Shown here one piece after another: positions 41,452 to 49,496 of a stretch of DNA of 64,000 bases. The notes under the pieces are model-generated. The model searched no databases. It worked only from the letters and a program-made list of their open reading frames with translations, and was not told the origin of the DNA. Position numbers and translations under genes: made by a program. Source of the DNA: JAIQFL01 sp035295745 (GTDB lineage Bacteria > Acidobacteriota > Terriglobia > Bryobacterales > Bryobacteraceae); the NCBI GenBank assembly GCA_035295745.1, contig DATGIL010000028.1:36473-100472 (forward strand), given 5' to 3'. Every line of letters begins with the position of its first letter. Position 1 is the stretch's first letter.

Positions 41452-41853
41452 CTAGCCGTTTTCGACGCGTGCCTTTATATCCGAATACGCCATCTCGATG
41501 AGCTTGCTAAGAGCTGCGGCGTTTGTGGCCGTTCCCGGTCTCAACTTCACATGGCGCATGAATTTGCCGGTGCCTTGCAACAAGCGGGCCGGATCTGGCA
41601 GCGCCGCACCGTGAAAGAACCCCACGTTTGCGTGCGAAGTGAATACATTGACGTAGCCGAAGGGCGCGTCTCCCAGACACGCAACCGGACAGCCGTCATG
41701 CAAGAGCTCGCGAACTTCGTCTCCGCATCTTCGCATCACCTCAAACCACTCATGCGCGATGGCTCCCAATTCACCTGCACGCTCTTTCATCCATGCATCG
41801 ATGGCGGGGTCCCGTTCGACCGCTCCGTTGAATCGCAGCAATTCCGTTTTCAT
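41452..41853 (-). CDS. DUF1801-domain protein
   Basis: 133 residues from the ATG at 41853, preceded by GGAGCG. It matches PF08818: IDAWMKERAGELGAIAHEWFEVMRRCGDEVRELLHDGCPVACLGDAPFGYVNVFTSHANVGFFHG, with LLQGTGKFMRHVKL and TNAAALSKLIEMAY. Family members are small cytoplasmic proteins of unknown function. It stands alone, convergent to the PEP-CTERM-like gene. In the 301 bases between it and the downstream permease end I see nothing else. Confidence 0.85.
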   Translation of the reverse strand: MKTELLRFNGAVERDPAIDAWMKERAGELGAIAHEWFEVMRRCGDEVRELLHDGCPVACLGDAPFGYVNVFTSHANVGFFHGAALPDPARLLQGTGKFMRHVKLRPGTATNAAALSKLIEMAYSDIKARVENG

Positions 41854-42154
41854 CGTCGCTCCGCTCCCCGCCAACGAAATACCGGCTTATTGGGAGTAAC
41901 CTCGACCTTGCCCGCCGGCCCCGCTCAATCGAGTTCGTTCATCGCGTAGTGTTTGCGGTTTCGGGTCCGGAGCGTAGCGCAGTTGCCTACCGTAGTTGCG
42001 GAGGGCGCACACCAATGCCCGCGTCACCCATGTACATGATATATCGGCATGCCTGCGAGCCCCGGCGATTTCCTTCGATTAGCAGGTGGCAATCACTGCC
42101 ACAGGGTGGGATAGAACACGCGATCACACCCGGCCAATTTGGCTGAAGGCCGCA

Positions 42155-44809
42155 TCACTCGTGACGCAGAGCTACGACCGGGTCCACCCGCATGGCGCGG
42201 CGCGCCGGCAGATAGCACGCGAGCAGCGCCACCGATCCCAAAAGCAACGAGACCGCGCCGAATGTCAGCGGGTCGGAGGGACGAACCCCGTACAAAAAAC
42301 TCGACATTGCACGGGCCCCGGCGAATGCTCCCGCCAGGCCGATCGCCACCCCCAGCCCCGCGAGCCGCGCACCTTCGCCCAATACCATGCTGAACACGCT
42401 GGCGCGCTCCGCACCGAGCGCCATGCGTACGCCGATCTCCCTGGTCCGCTGTGTGACGGAATAAGAGATGACGCCGTACATCCCGATCGATGCTAGCGTC
42501 AACGCGAGTACGCCGAATGCTGCCAGCAGCAACATGGCGAAGCGGGGCTGTGTGAGCGACCGGTCCAGAAGCGTACTCAAGGTCGCGACTCTCGCCAGTG
42601 GCAGGTCGGGATCCACGGCACGCATCGCGTCGCGCAGGCTGGCGGTCATTTGCGCCGGATCGGCTGTGGTGCGCACGGCTACCTGCATCGTGTGCATCGG
42701 CGGCCAATTTTTGATTTCGCTCTGAGTGTAGGGCACATACATCTGGGGCAGCGGCTTTTCCTTCAGCGAGCTCTGTTTCACATTGGCCACAACGGCAATC
42801 ACGGTGCGCAAGGGAATTGTCGGCGTCAGCACACCAACCTGTTTTCCGACGGCCTCCTCGCCCGGCCACAGCGCGTCTGCCATGGCGCGATTGACGATCG
42901 TGACCGGCGGGGCATCGAGCGTATCGGTATCCGCGAACTCTCGCCCGCGCAGCAGCGGCGTGCGCACGGTGGCGAAATAGCCTGGCGACGCGAACATGTA
43001 ATTGACATAAGGCCGTGCCTCTTTTTTAGGGTCCCGGCCGGGGATGCGGATCATCGTGGCATCGGGCTCGCCGCCCATCGGAACCGCGTGGACCATGCCT
43101 GTCGATTCGATTCCCGGCAGTATCCGGAGTTTGTCGAGCGCCTTGCGATAGAGCTGCGCCTCGTGGGCGGGATCGGGATAGTGGGCGGAGGGTAAGGAGA
43201 GCTCGAAGGTGAGCACGCGGTCCACTTTGAAGCCGCTGTCGGTGGCCAGCATGCCGTAAAAAGTCCGCGCCAGCAGACCAGCCGCCACTGCCAGGACGAG
43301 CGCCAACGCCACTTGTCCGACCGACAGGGCATTGCGCAGCGCGGGCGAGAGATGGCCGCCCGCGATCCGCGCGCCGCCCCTGAAAGAGTCTCCTACCTTT
43401 CCGCGACGCACACCCAGCGCGGGTGCGGCGCCGAACAGCAGTCCCGTCAGAAAGGTCAGGGTGACGCAGAAGGCAAGCACCATCGGATCGAGGCCGACCT
43501 CCTGCAAACGGGGCACCGTGACAGGCCCGAATTTCTTTACGAAATCGATGGCAGCGGCGGCGATGACGATTCCCAACGCTCCTCCCGCCGCAGCGAGCAG
43601 CAGGCTTTCCGTCAACAACTGGCGCATCAGTCGCCCCTGCCCAGCGCCCAGCGCAGTCCGCAGTTCGAACTCGCGCCGCCGGCCGAGAGACCGCGTCAGC
43701 ACCAGTCCTGCCACATTGGAACAGGCGATCAGCAACACGAGTCCTACCGCGCCGAGCAACATCAGCAGTGGGCGGCGCGTATCGCCGACGATCTGGCTGG
43801 CGAGGGGCTTTGCGCGTGATCTCGACCAGCCCTTCGAAGTAGGGAAGCGCAGTTCGAATGTATGGGCGAAGACATCCAGTTCCGCTTGCGCCTGCGCGAT
43901 TCCGGCGCCGCCGCGCATCCGTCCCACGACCCCGAGTTCGCTGGGTCCCGCCTCACCCGGCTTGATGGAGAGCGGAACCCACAGTTCTGCTTCGCGCGGA
44001 AACTCCAGCGTGGCCAGCATCTCTTCGCCATGCGGGAACGAGAAGCCCGGCGGCATGACGCCGACCACGGTGTAACCGAAGCCGTTGAGATCGATGCTGC
44101 GTCCTAGAATGGTGCGATCGCCGCCGAAGCGCTCGCGCCACAAACGGTCGCCCAGGACGATGACGTGTTCGTGTCCGGGGCGGTCCTCTTCGGCGGTATA
44201 GAAGCGGCCCAGAGCCGGCGTAACGCCCAGCGAGGGAAAGAAACCGGCGGAGGCGCGGATGCCTTCGAGAAGCACCGGGTCGCCCCTTCCCGTCAGGTTG
44301 AAAGTGTCGGGTTGAAAGGCGCCCAGCGAGTCAAATGTCTTCGCATGCTCCTGAAACATGCTGAAGTCCAGGCGGCCCCAGGGAAACTCATCACCTCCGA
44401 AAGCGGCGGCCGGTGGAGCGAGCCTCCAGAGAACCGCGACCCGGTCGGCTTGCGGATAGGGCAGGGGCCGCAACAAGATGCCGTTCGCCACGCTGAAGAC
44501 CGCGGTGGTGGCGCCGATGCCCAGTGCCAGTGTGAGGGTCGCGGCGGCGGTGAAGGCCCGGCCCTTACGCATTGACTTGGCGGCGTATCGCAGATCCTGG
44601 TGTGCGGCCTGCAGCCATCCGTATCCCCACATTCCGCGCGTCACCTCCATGGAAAGCGCCACGCTGCCGAACTCGCGGCGGGCGCCGATCTCCGCCGTCT
44701 CGGGACTCTCTCCCGCCTCGACCCGCTGTTTCACCTCGATGGCCATATGGGCCGCGATCTCGTCATCGAGTTCCTGTTCCCGGGCAGGCCGGCGGAAAGG
44801 CCAAGGCAC
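42155..44809 (-). CDS. Large MacB/FtsX-type permease, acidobacterial orphan permease (ADOP), second copy
   Basis: 884 residues from the GTG at 44809, chosen because GGAGGT lies six bases before it and it follows the padR stop by four bases. Same architecture as the copy at 4539-7220: cytoplasmic prefix with ELDDEIAAHMAIEVKQRVE and ARREFGSVAL, first helix FTAAATLTLALGIGATTAVFSV, two MacB core plus FtsX units, and the end LPARRAMRVDPVVALR. No ATPase is nearby. It is regulated with the PadR encoded just upstream. The substrate is unknown; family members are thought to move amphiphilic molecules or act as mechanical transmitters. Confidence 0.9.
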   Translation of the reverse strand: MPWPFRRPAREQELDDEIAAHMAIEVKQRVEAGESPETAEIGARREFGSVALSMEVTRGMWGYGWLQAAHQDLRYAAKSMRKGRAFTAAATLTLALGIGATTAVFSVANGILLRPLPYPQADRVAVLWRLAPPAAAFGGDEFPWGRLDFSMFQEHAKTFDSLGAFQPDTFNLTGRGDPVLLEGIRASAGFFPSLGVTPALGRFYTAEEDRPGHEHVIVLGDRLWRERFGGDRTILGRSIDLNGFGYTVVGVMPPGFSFPHGEEMLATLEFPREAELWVPLSIKPGEAGPSELGVVGRMRGGAGIAQAQAELDVFAHTFELRFPTSKGWSRSRAKPLASQIVGDTRRPLLMLLGAVGLVLLIACSNVAGLVLTRSLGRRREFELRTALGAGQGRLMRQLLTESLLLAAAGGALGIVIAAAAIDFVKKFGPVTVPRLQEVGLDPMVLAFCVTLTFLTGLLFGAAPALGVRRGKVGDSFRGGARIAGGHLSPALRNALSVGQVALALVLAVAAGLLARTFYGMLATDSGFKVDRVLTFELSLPSAHYPDPAHEAQLYRKALDKLRILPGIESTGMVHAVPMGGEPDATMIRIPGRDPKKEARPYVNYMFASPGYFATVRTPLLRGREFADTDTLDAPPVTIVNRAMADALWPGEEAVGKQVGVLTPTIPLRTVIAVVANVKQSSLKEKPLPQMYVPYTQSEIKNWPPMHTMQVAVRTTADPAQMTASLRDAMRAVDPDLPLARVATLSTLLDRSLTQPRFAMLLLAAFGVLALTLASIGMYGVISYSVTQRTREIGVRMALGAERASVFSMVLGEGARLAGLGVAIGLAGAFAGARAMSSFLYGVRPSDPLTFGAVSLLLGSVALLACYLPARRAMRVDPVVALRHE

Positions 44810-44813
44810 GTTC

Positions 44814-45170
44814 TTACCTCCCTTCGGAGGGCCGCATGATGCGCGCAACGGTTCGCACTATCGCGTCCCATTTCGATTGCTCGCGCGCCAGTTGACGTTT
44901 GCCGGCGGCGGTGAGTTTGTAGTATTTGGCCCGGCGGTTGGCTTCCGATTGCTTCCACTCCGAAGCCAGCCATCCCTGCTTCTCCAGTCGGTGCAGCGCG
45001 GGGTACAACGAGCCGTGCTCAATCTGTAAGGTTTCTTCGGAGCGGTGGCGCAGGGTCTGGCCGATTCCGTGGCCGTGCTGCGGGCCCCACTGCAAGGTCC
45101 GGAGAATCAGCATGTCGAGGGTTCCCTGCAGGACTTCGATGTGATTGAGGTAGGGTTCCTGTTTGCCCAT
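44814..45170 (-). CDS. PadR-family transcriptional regulator, second copy
   Basis: 118 residues from the ATG at 45170; an upstream ATG at 45194 gives a longer form whose first codons overlap a likely operator. PadR winged helix: VLQGTLDMLILRTLQWGPQHGHGIG, IEHGSLYPALHRLEKQGWLASEW and AKYYKLTAAGKRQLAREQ. It precedes the permease by four bases and regulates it. Its binding site is probably the AGACAGTCT/GTCTACTA pair at 45179-45218. The similarity to the PadR at 4183 shows these modules are duplicated as a unit. Confidence 0.92.
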   Translation of the reverse strand: MGKQEPYLNHIEVLQGTLDMLILRTLQWGPQHGHGIGQTLRHRSEETLQIEHGSLYPALHRLEKQGWLASEWKQSEANRRAKYYKLTAAGKRQLAREQSKWDAIVRTVARIMRPSEGR

Positions 45171-45178
45171 TTCGTCTA

Positions 45179-45218
45179 GCAGACAGTCTACCATAGCTCT
45201 TTGGCAGAACGTCTACTA
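45179..45218 (+). promoter_or_regulatory. Duplicated operator candidate for the second PadR
   Basis: GCAGACAGTCTACCA (45179-45193) and GCAGAACGTCTACTA (45204-45218) are near-identical copies spaced 25 bases apart, and the first has a 9-base palindrome AGACAGTCT. They overlap the padR start region on the minus strand, a usual place for an autorepressor site. Confidence 0.5.
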
Positions 45219-45259
45219 GGGAAGGGAAGCAGTACTTGCTGACACACGCGTGGCCGAAA

Positions 45260-45690
45260 CGCTCCCTGACGGTCGCGGCTCGCAAAGCGCGCATGTACGG
45301 TGGAGTCCCGACGACTAACGCGATTCAAAACGCGAGTGCAAAATGCGACTACAAAACGCTAATGCAACGCTAACTACAAATGCGATTCAAAATGCGACTG
45401 CAAAACGCTAATGCCAAAATGCGACTGCCAAAATGCGACTGCCAAAATGCGACTGCAAAACGCACTGCAAAACGCTGCAAATGCCACTGCAAAACGCGAG
45501 TGCAAAACGCGAATGCCAAAATGCGACTGCCAAAATGCGACTGCAAAACGCACTGCAAAACGCTGCAAATGCCACTGCAAAACGCGACTGCAAAATGCGA
45601 TTACAAAACGCAAGTGCAAAACGCGAGTCCAAAACGCAACTACAAATGCGAGTGCAAAACGCGACTACGAGCCGCGACCGTGAGGGAGCG
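45260..45690 (+). repeat. Minisatellite of 10-14 bp units bracketed by inverted palindromic arms
   Basis: Units such as AAAACGCGAGTGC, AAAATGCGACTGCC and AAAACGCACTGC follow each other about 27 times from about 45327 to 45667. A block of six units is repeated (near 45433 and 45530). At each side lies a 23-base arm: CGCTCCCTGACGGTCGCGGC plus TCG at 45260-45282, and its inverse at 45668-45690, matching at 22 of 23 positions. The arms belong to the window-wide palindromic repeat family. The array reads open in several frames on both strands, giving low-complexity peptides that I do not count as genes. Confidence 0.85.
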
Positions 45691-45731
45691 TCGAAAGATT
45701 ACGTGCGGCAGATTCGTTGGACGCACGAAAA

Positions 45732-45773
45732 CGCGTCGAGATGAGTCTCGACGCGGCAAACAGGAGTGTTTGC
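45732..45773 (-). repeat. Twin-hairpin repeat, well-preserved copy
   Basis: CGCGTCGAG-ATGAGT-CTCGACGCG (perfect 9-bp stem) is followed by GCAAAC-AGGAGT-GTTTGC (perfect 6-bp stem). Read on the minus strand, the loops are ACTCCT and ACTCAT. It matches the copy at 16489-16530 over about 55 bases. It lies between the minisatellite and the esterase gene. Confidence 0.75.
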
Positions 45774-45793
45774 GCCACGAATCCACCAAAGCG

Positions 45794-46693
45794 CTACTTG
45801 GCGCTGCCGTTCAGGAGGCCGCGGCCGCGGAGCCAGTCGGCGAGGCGGGCGGGCCATGACGAGAGCGCTTCGTCGGTCTGCGCTAATCCCACGCCATGCG
45901 GACCCTTCTCGTAGATGTGCATCTCGGCCGGCACTCCTGCCTTCCTCAGCGCAAGATAGAACAGCGCACTGTTTTCCGCGGGCACGGTGGTGTCCGTGGA
46001 AGTGTGGAACAGAAACGTAGGGGGCGTCTGCGCGGTCACCTGGAGTTCGTTCGAGAGATTCTCCACCAGCTTCGGATCAGGCTGTTCTCCGAGCAGCGCC
46101 CGCAGAGATCCGCGATGCACGTACGGCGGATTGAACGAGATCACGGGATATACCAGCACCAGAAAATCAGGCCTGCTGCCCATCCGGTCGATCGGGTCCG
46201 CGGCGCTCGCATTGCCCATATCGAAGTGAGTTCCCGCCGTTGATGCCAGATGCCCGCCCGCCGAGAATCCCATGATGCCGATCCGGTCGGCCTGCACGCG
46301 GTACTGTTCCGCCTTGTACCGCACGGTGCGGATGGCGCGCTGCGCATCTCCCAATTCGATGGGATGTCGATACTTTGGACCCAGCCGGTACTTCAGCACA
46401 AACGCCGTCACGCCGAGGGAGTTCAACCACCGCGCGATCTGATCGCCTTCTTTGTCCATCGACAGGTGCTCGTACCCGCCGCCCGGACACACGATCACGG
46501 CCGTTCCCGTCCCGCGTCCCTGCGGCACGATGTACGGCGCGAGTGTCGGCTTGTCTTCGTCCTGTGTCCCTTGCGCGCCCGGAGCGCCGTCGGCCCAGAG
46601 CAGATCCGCTTTCGGCATATTCGGAGCCTGCGCGAGCAGCATGCCGGCCAAAAGGGGCATGCACATCAGAATTCGTTTCATGGGGGTCCTCAT
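45794..46693 (-). CDS. Exported alpha/beta-hydrolase (BD-FAE/acetyl-esterase-like)
   Basis: 299 residues from the ATG at 46693, which overlaps the upstream stop (ATGA); ATG 46681 after GAGGA is also possible. Signal peptide: MKRILMCMPLLAGMLLAQ. Alpha/beta-hydrolase core: CPGGGYEHLSMDKEG, nucleophile GFSAGGH, acid near STDTTVPAEN, His in EKGPHGVG. It resembles esterases that deacetylate or deferuloylate plant polysaccharides. It is the last gene of a five-gene run of exported enzymes. Substrate not established. Confidence 0.88.
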   Translation of the reverse strand: MRTPMKRILMCMPLLAGMLLAQAPNMPKADLLWADGAPGAQGTQDEDKPTLAPYIVPQGRGTGTAVIVCPGGGYEHLSMDKEGDQIARWLNSLGVTAFVLKYRLGPKYRHPIELGDAQRAIRTVRYKAEQYRVQADRIGIMGFSAGGHLASTAGTHFDMGNASAADPIDRMGSRPDFLVLVYPVISFNPPYVHRGSLRALLGEQPDPKLVENLSNELQVTAQTPPTFLFHTSTDTTVPAENSALFYLALRKAGVPAEMHIYEKGPHGVGLAQTDEALSSWPARLADWLRGRGLLNGSAK

Positions 46694-47709
46694 TGACGTT
46701 GGTACGTCTTGCTAAATCCATTGCGGGTATTGGTGACAGCAAAGCTTCCGTCGTTTGATGCGGAGAGTCGAATCCAGTTCGCCTGGTCCGTGGAGCCCTC
46801 GAGATTGGCAATATAGTCGTCCGCGGGATTGTGCTCCTTCCCGCCCGAAATGGAATAGTGCACCTGCCAGATATCCGCGAGTCCGGGCGCGCCGCGGAGA
46901 GTCGTCCAACTCTGCGGATCGCCGCCCTTGCGTGGCCCGTTGCCCATCAAAGCCACGCGCGCGTGGAGCGCCTGCGCGAGCACCGGAGAAACACCCTTCT
47001 CCTGGCCGTGAACGTTCACCTGGTAGACGTCCACACTGCCGATGGGATTGTTCGGGCACATCAACTTGTAATCGTAGGCCGATTCGAGATCCGCCAGGTC
47101 GAGCATGCGGAATTTGCCGAACGTGAACAGCAGCCCCATCGACATGTTGTCCTCCACATCCGTCGGACGTTCCGGCTCCCGCGGAGTGGTGGCACACAGC
47201 GCGTTCGGTGTGCCTGCTCCTGCCAGCGGTTTTTCGAGATACTTCCCGGCAGCGGTCACGACGAGCACGTCGATGCCGCGGATCGGAAGGTGGTCGCCGG
47301 GTTTCATGGCGATGTGGTCCATGCGATCGCGAACGGCAGCGTACGCCAGATATTGAGGTGTCGGCGTCTTGCCGCTGGCCTCCATGGGGCCGTGGTCGAT
47401 TATGTGTTTCACCGGAAATTTCGAAACCAGCAGGGGCACGTCGCCCAGGTGATCGATGTCGTAATGCGAGATCACCAGGTAATCAATTTGCTCTAATCCA
47501 GCGGCCTTGGCGGCGGCGACGATCCGGTTTACATCGCGCCCATCGTTGCCAGGCCACCCGACATCGTAGAGCATCGATTCACCTGAAGGCGAGACGATCA
47601 GGACGGCCTTACCGCCTTCCACGTCGATGTCGTACACATCGAGCGTCCGGGCCGCGCGGCCCCAGTGCGCACAAATTCCTGCAAGCAGGAATAAAGCTGC
47701 CGTCTTCAT
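46690..47709 (-). CDS. Exported metallo-beta-lactamase-fold hydrolase
   Basis: 339 residues with signal peptide (AALFLLAGICAHWGRA). The metal site reads VISHYDIDHLGDVPLL (family HxHxDH variant: H-Y-D-I-D-H), and downstream Asp/His ligands lie in KHIIDHG and LADLESAYDYK. It is in the ComEC-like/MBL group. Its start overlaps the upstream PQQ dehydrogenase stop (ATGA) and its stop overlaps the esterase start, so all three are coupled. It probably hydrolyses an ester, lactone or phosphodiester in the periplasm; unknown substrate. Confidence 0.85.
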   Translation of the reverse strand: MKTAALFLLAGICAHWGRAARTLDVYDIDVEGGKAVLIVSPSGESMLYDVGWPGNDGRDVNRIVAAAKAAGLEQIDYLVISHYDIDHLGDVPLLVSKFPVKHIIDHGPMEASGKTPTPQYLAYAAVRDRMDHIAMKPGDHLPIRGIDVLVVTAAGKYLEKPLAGAGTPNALCATTPREPERPTDVEDNMSMGLLFTFGKFRMLDLADLESAYDYKLMCPNNPIGSVDVYQVNVHGQEKGVSPVLAQALHARVALMGNGPRKGGDPQSWTTLRGAPGLADIWQVHYSISGGKEHNPADDYIANLEGSTDQANWIRLSASNDGSFAVTNTRNGFSKTYQRQ

Positions 47710-49496
47710 TGCGCCACCGAAAATGCCAGCAGCACATTCCCTGGCATCCCTTGCGAATACCCCGACGTGGTGTACAGCATTCCATCCACGATGGTCGGCC
47801 CCGTGGCGCTAAACGACCCGCCTTTTGCCGGCATGCCGTTGACGGTCGTAAAGTCGTGAGCCGCGTCATAATCCCACACGATCTTGCCGCTCTCCATCGC
47901 ATACGCGCGCAGGTGGCCGTCCATCGACGCGGAGAAAACGATACCGGGAATTGCGCTGGGCGGCGCCATTTGAGCGGCATTGCAGCCGCGTTGCGCAGTG
48001 CACGAAAGCGGCGGCGCCGCCGTGTGCCACTTCACCTTGCCGGTGGCCGCGTCGAGAGCGAAGAGTCCGCCACCGGCCGCGGGCTCCGTACGATTGAAGT
48101 CGGAAAGCGGCGCGTACACCACACCGTCCTTCGCCGCCATGCCCCACAGGATTCCGCCGAGTTTTCCGCCCGTCCCCAAGCGGGTCTGCCAGGCGATCTC
48201 ACCTTTGCGGTCGGGATCGAATCCATAGACCACGCCCGCCTTCTGACCCGCGACCAGCATGTCGTGGCCGCCGGCCAGCGGTACCAGGATGGCGGACGAT
48301 CCGAAATCCACATCTTCCCCCGGATTCTCGGGACAATTGCCGCCGTTCCCGCCCGGCCGCCCGCAATCCCAATTGAACATATCGGACATTGCCTGTTTGG
48401 ACCAGCGAATCGCGCCCGTCTTGAGATCGAGGGCGATGAGCGCGTCGGCAGTCGTAATCTCGGGCGCGGAGTAGCCGTTTCCCGTCGTGACGTAGAGAAG
48501 ATTGCGCTTCCCATCGATGGTCGGGGACGACCAGACCGTGGCGCCCGAAGGACCGTAGAACTGCACTCCTGTCTTGCTGACCTTAGTGGGCTTAGGCTCA
48601 GGCGTGGTGAAGGTCCGCCAGATCTCAGCGCCGTCTTTCGCGTTGAGCGCCACCACGTTGCCGCGGAACCGGCAGCAGTTGTACTGCGGAACGGCGCCCG
48701 CGTTCTCTTCTTGCGATGCGATAGGAATGTACAGGCGGCCCTCGTGAAGTTTGGCCGTTCCGGTAATGCGCGTGTACGGCTGATCGTCGAGTTTTTTCTG
48801 CCAGACTACCTTGCCGGTGTCGCCATCCAGCGCGTAGAAGTTCGATTCGAGATCGCCGACGTACACTCGCGGGCCAGGACCAACGACCGCGGCGGCGCGC
48901 ACCAGCGCCTTCGCCTGGTAACGCCAATAAATGCACCCCGAGCGGGCGTCGAGCGCGTAAATGGTGCCGTCGTTGCTGCCGATGAAGAGACGCCCGGCCA
49001 CTATGGTGGGCTGCGAATAGGCGGAGGTGCCGTTAGGCATGCCGAACGCCCATTTCAATTTCAGAGAAGGAACTTTTTCCGCGGCGAGTCCGGCGGCAGC
49101 CGCCGGCTGGAATCGCGAGTTGGCATCGTCCACGCCCCAGCCATTCCACGACTGCGACGAACTGGTGGGCTTCTGCCCGGCCGCGCAGAATCCCTTCATC
49201 TCAGGCAGAATCGGCGGTCCCGCTGCTCCGAGATAGCGCGCCACCGCGCGGCGATCGTCTGCCGAAAGAGCCTCTCCCTGCGCCTTCATCGATCCGGATT
49301 CAAGCGATTTGAGGACGTCCTGCCAGGGCATCTTGCCGATCTCTTCGGGCATCGGAGCATGTGCATCGCTGTTGGGGGAGTGGCAGCGCACGCAGGCTCG
49401 CAGGAAGACAGCGGTGCCCTCCTGTGCGGATGCCATCGCGGCGGCCGCAAGCAGAATCGGAACCGCACGCATTAGACGCCGGCGTGGCTTACCCAT
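47706..49496 (-). CDS. Cytochrome-c/PQQ dehydrogenase (polyvinyl-alcohol-dehydrogenase-like)
   Basis: 596 residues from the ATG at 49496, which overlaps the upstream stop by eight bases; the signal peptide reads LMRAVPILLAAAAMASAQ. The N-terminal cytochrome c domain has CVRCHSPNSD (about residue 35). An eight-blade quinoprotein propeller starts with SWNGWGVDDANSRFQPA and contains blade motifs such as GTIYALDARSGCIYWRY and FYALDGDTGKVVWQ. A vicinal Cys-Cys (NCCRFRG) is present; such pairs sit over PQQ in methanol-dehydrogenase-like enzymes. It would oxidise an alcohol in the periplasm and pass electrons to its own haem. PQQ genes are not in the window. Confidence 0.9.
   Translation of the reverse strand: MGKPRRRLMRAVPILLAAAAMASAQEGTAVFLRACVRCHSPNSDAHAPMPEEIGKMPWQDVLKSLESGSMKAQGEALSADDRRAVARYLGAAGPPILPEMKGFCAAGQKPTSSSQSWNGWGVDDANSRFQPAAAAGLAAEKVPSLKLKWAFGMPNGTSAYSQPTIVAGRLFIGSNDGTIYALDARSGCIYWRYQAKALVRAAAVVGPGPRVYVGDLESNFYALDGDTGKVVWQKKLDDQPYTRITGTAKLHEGRLYIPIASQEENAGAVPQYNCCRFRGNVVALNAKDGAEIWRTFTTPEPKPTKVSKTGVQFYGPSGATVWSSPTIDGKRNLLYVTTGNGYSAPEITTADALIALDLKTGAIRWSKQAMSDMFNWDCGRPGGNGGNCPENPGEDVDFGSSAILVPLAGGHDMLVAGQKAGVVYGFDPDRKGEIAWQTRLGTGGKLGGILWGMAAKDGVVYAPLSDFNRTEPAAGGGLFALDAATGKVKWHTAAPPLSCTAQRGCNAAQMAPPSAIPGIVFSASMDGHLRAYAMESGKIVWDYDAAHDFTTVNGMPAKGGSFSATGPTIVDGMLYTTSGYSQGMPGNVLLAFSVAQ

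Noticed and set aside
45370..45859. Overlapping open frames with Phe/Ala/Ser/Arg-rich or Asn/Ala/Lys/Cys-rich peptides
   Set aside because: All come from the minisatellite, whose units have no stop triplets; frames overlap on both strands, have no ribosome sites and no family resemblance.
47208..49475. 755-codon open frame on the plus strand
   Set aside because: It is antisense to the cytochrome-PQQ dehydrogenase, rich in Arg/His/Gly as expected for the reverse frame of a GC-rich gene, and shows no domain pattern.
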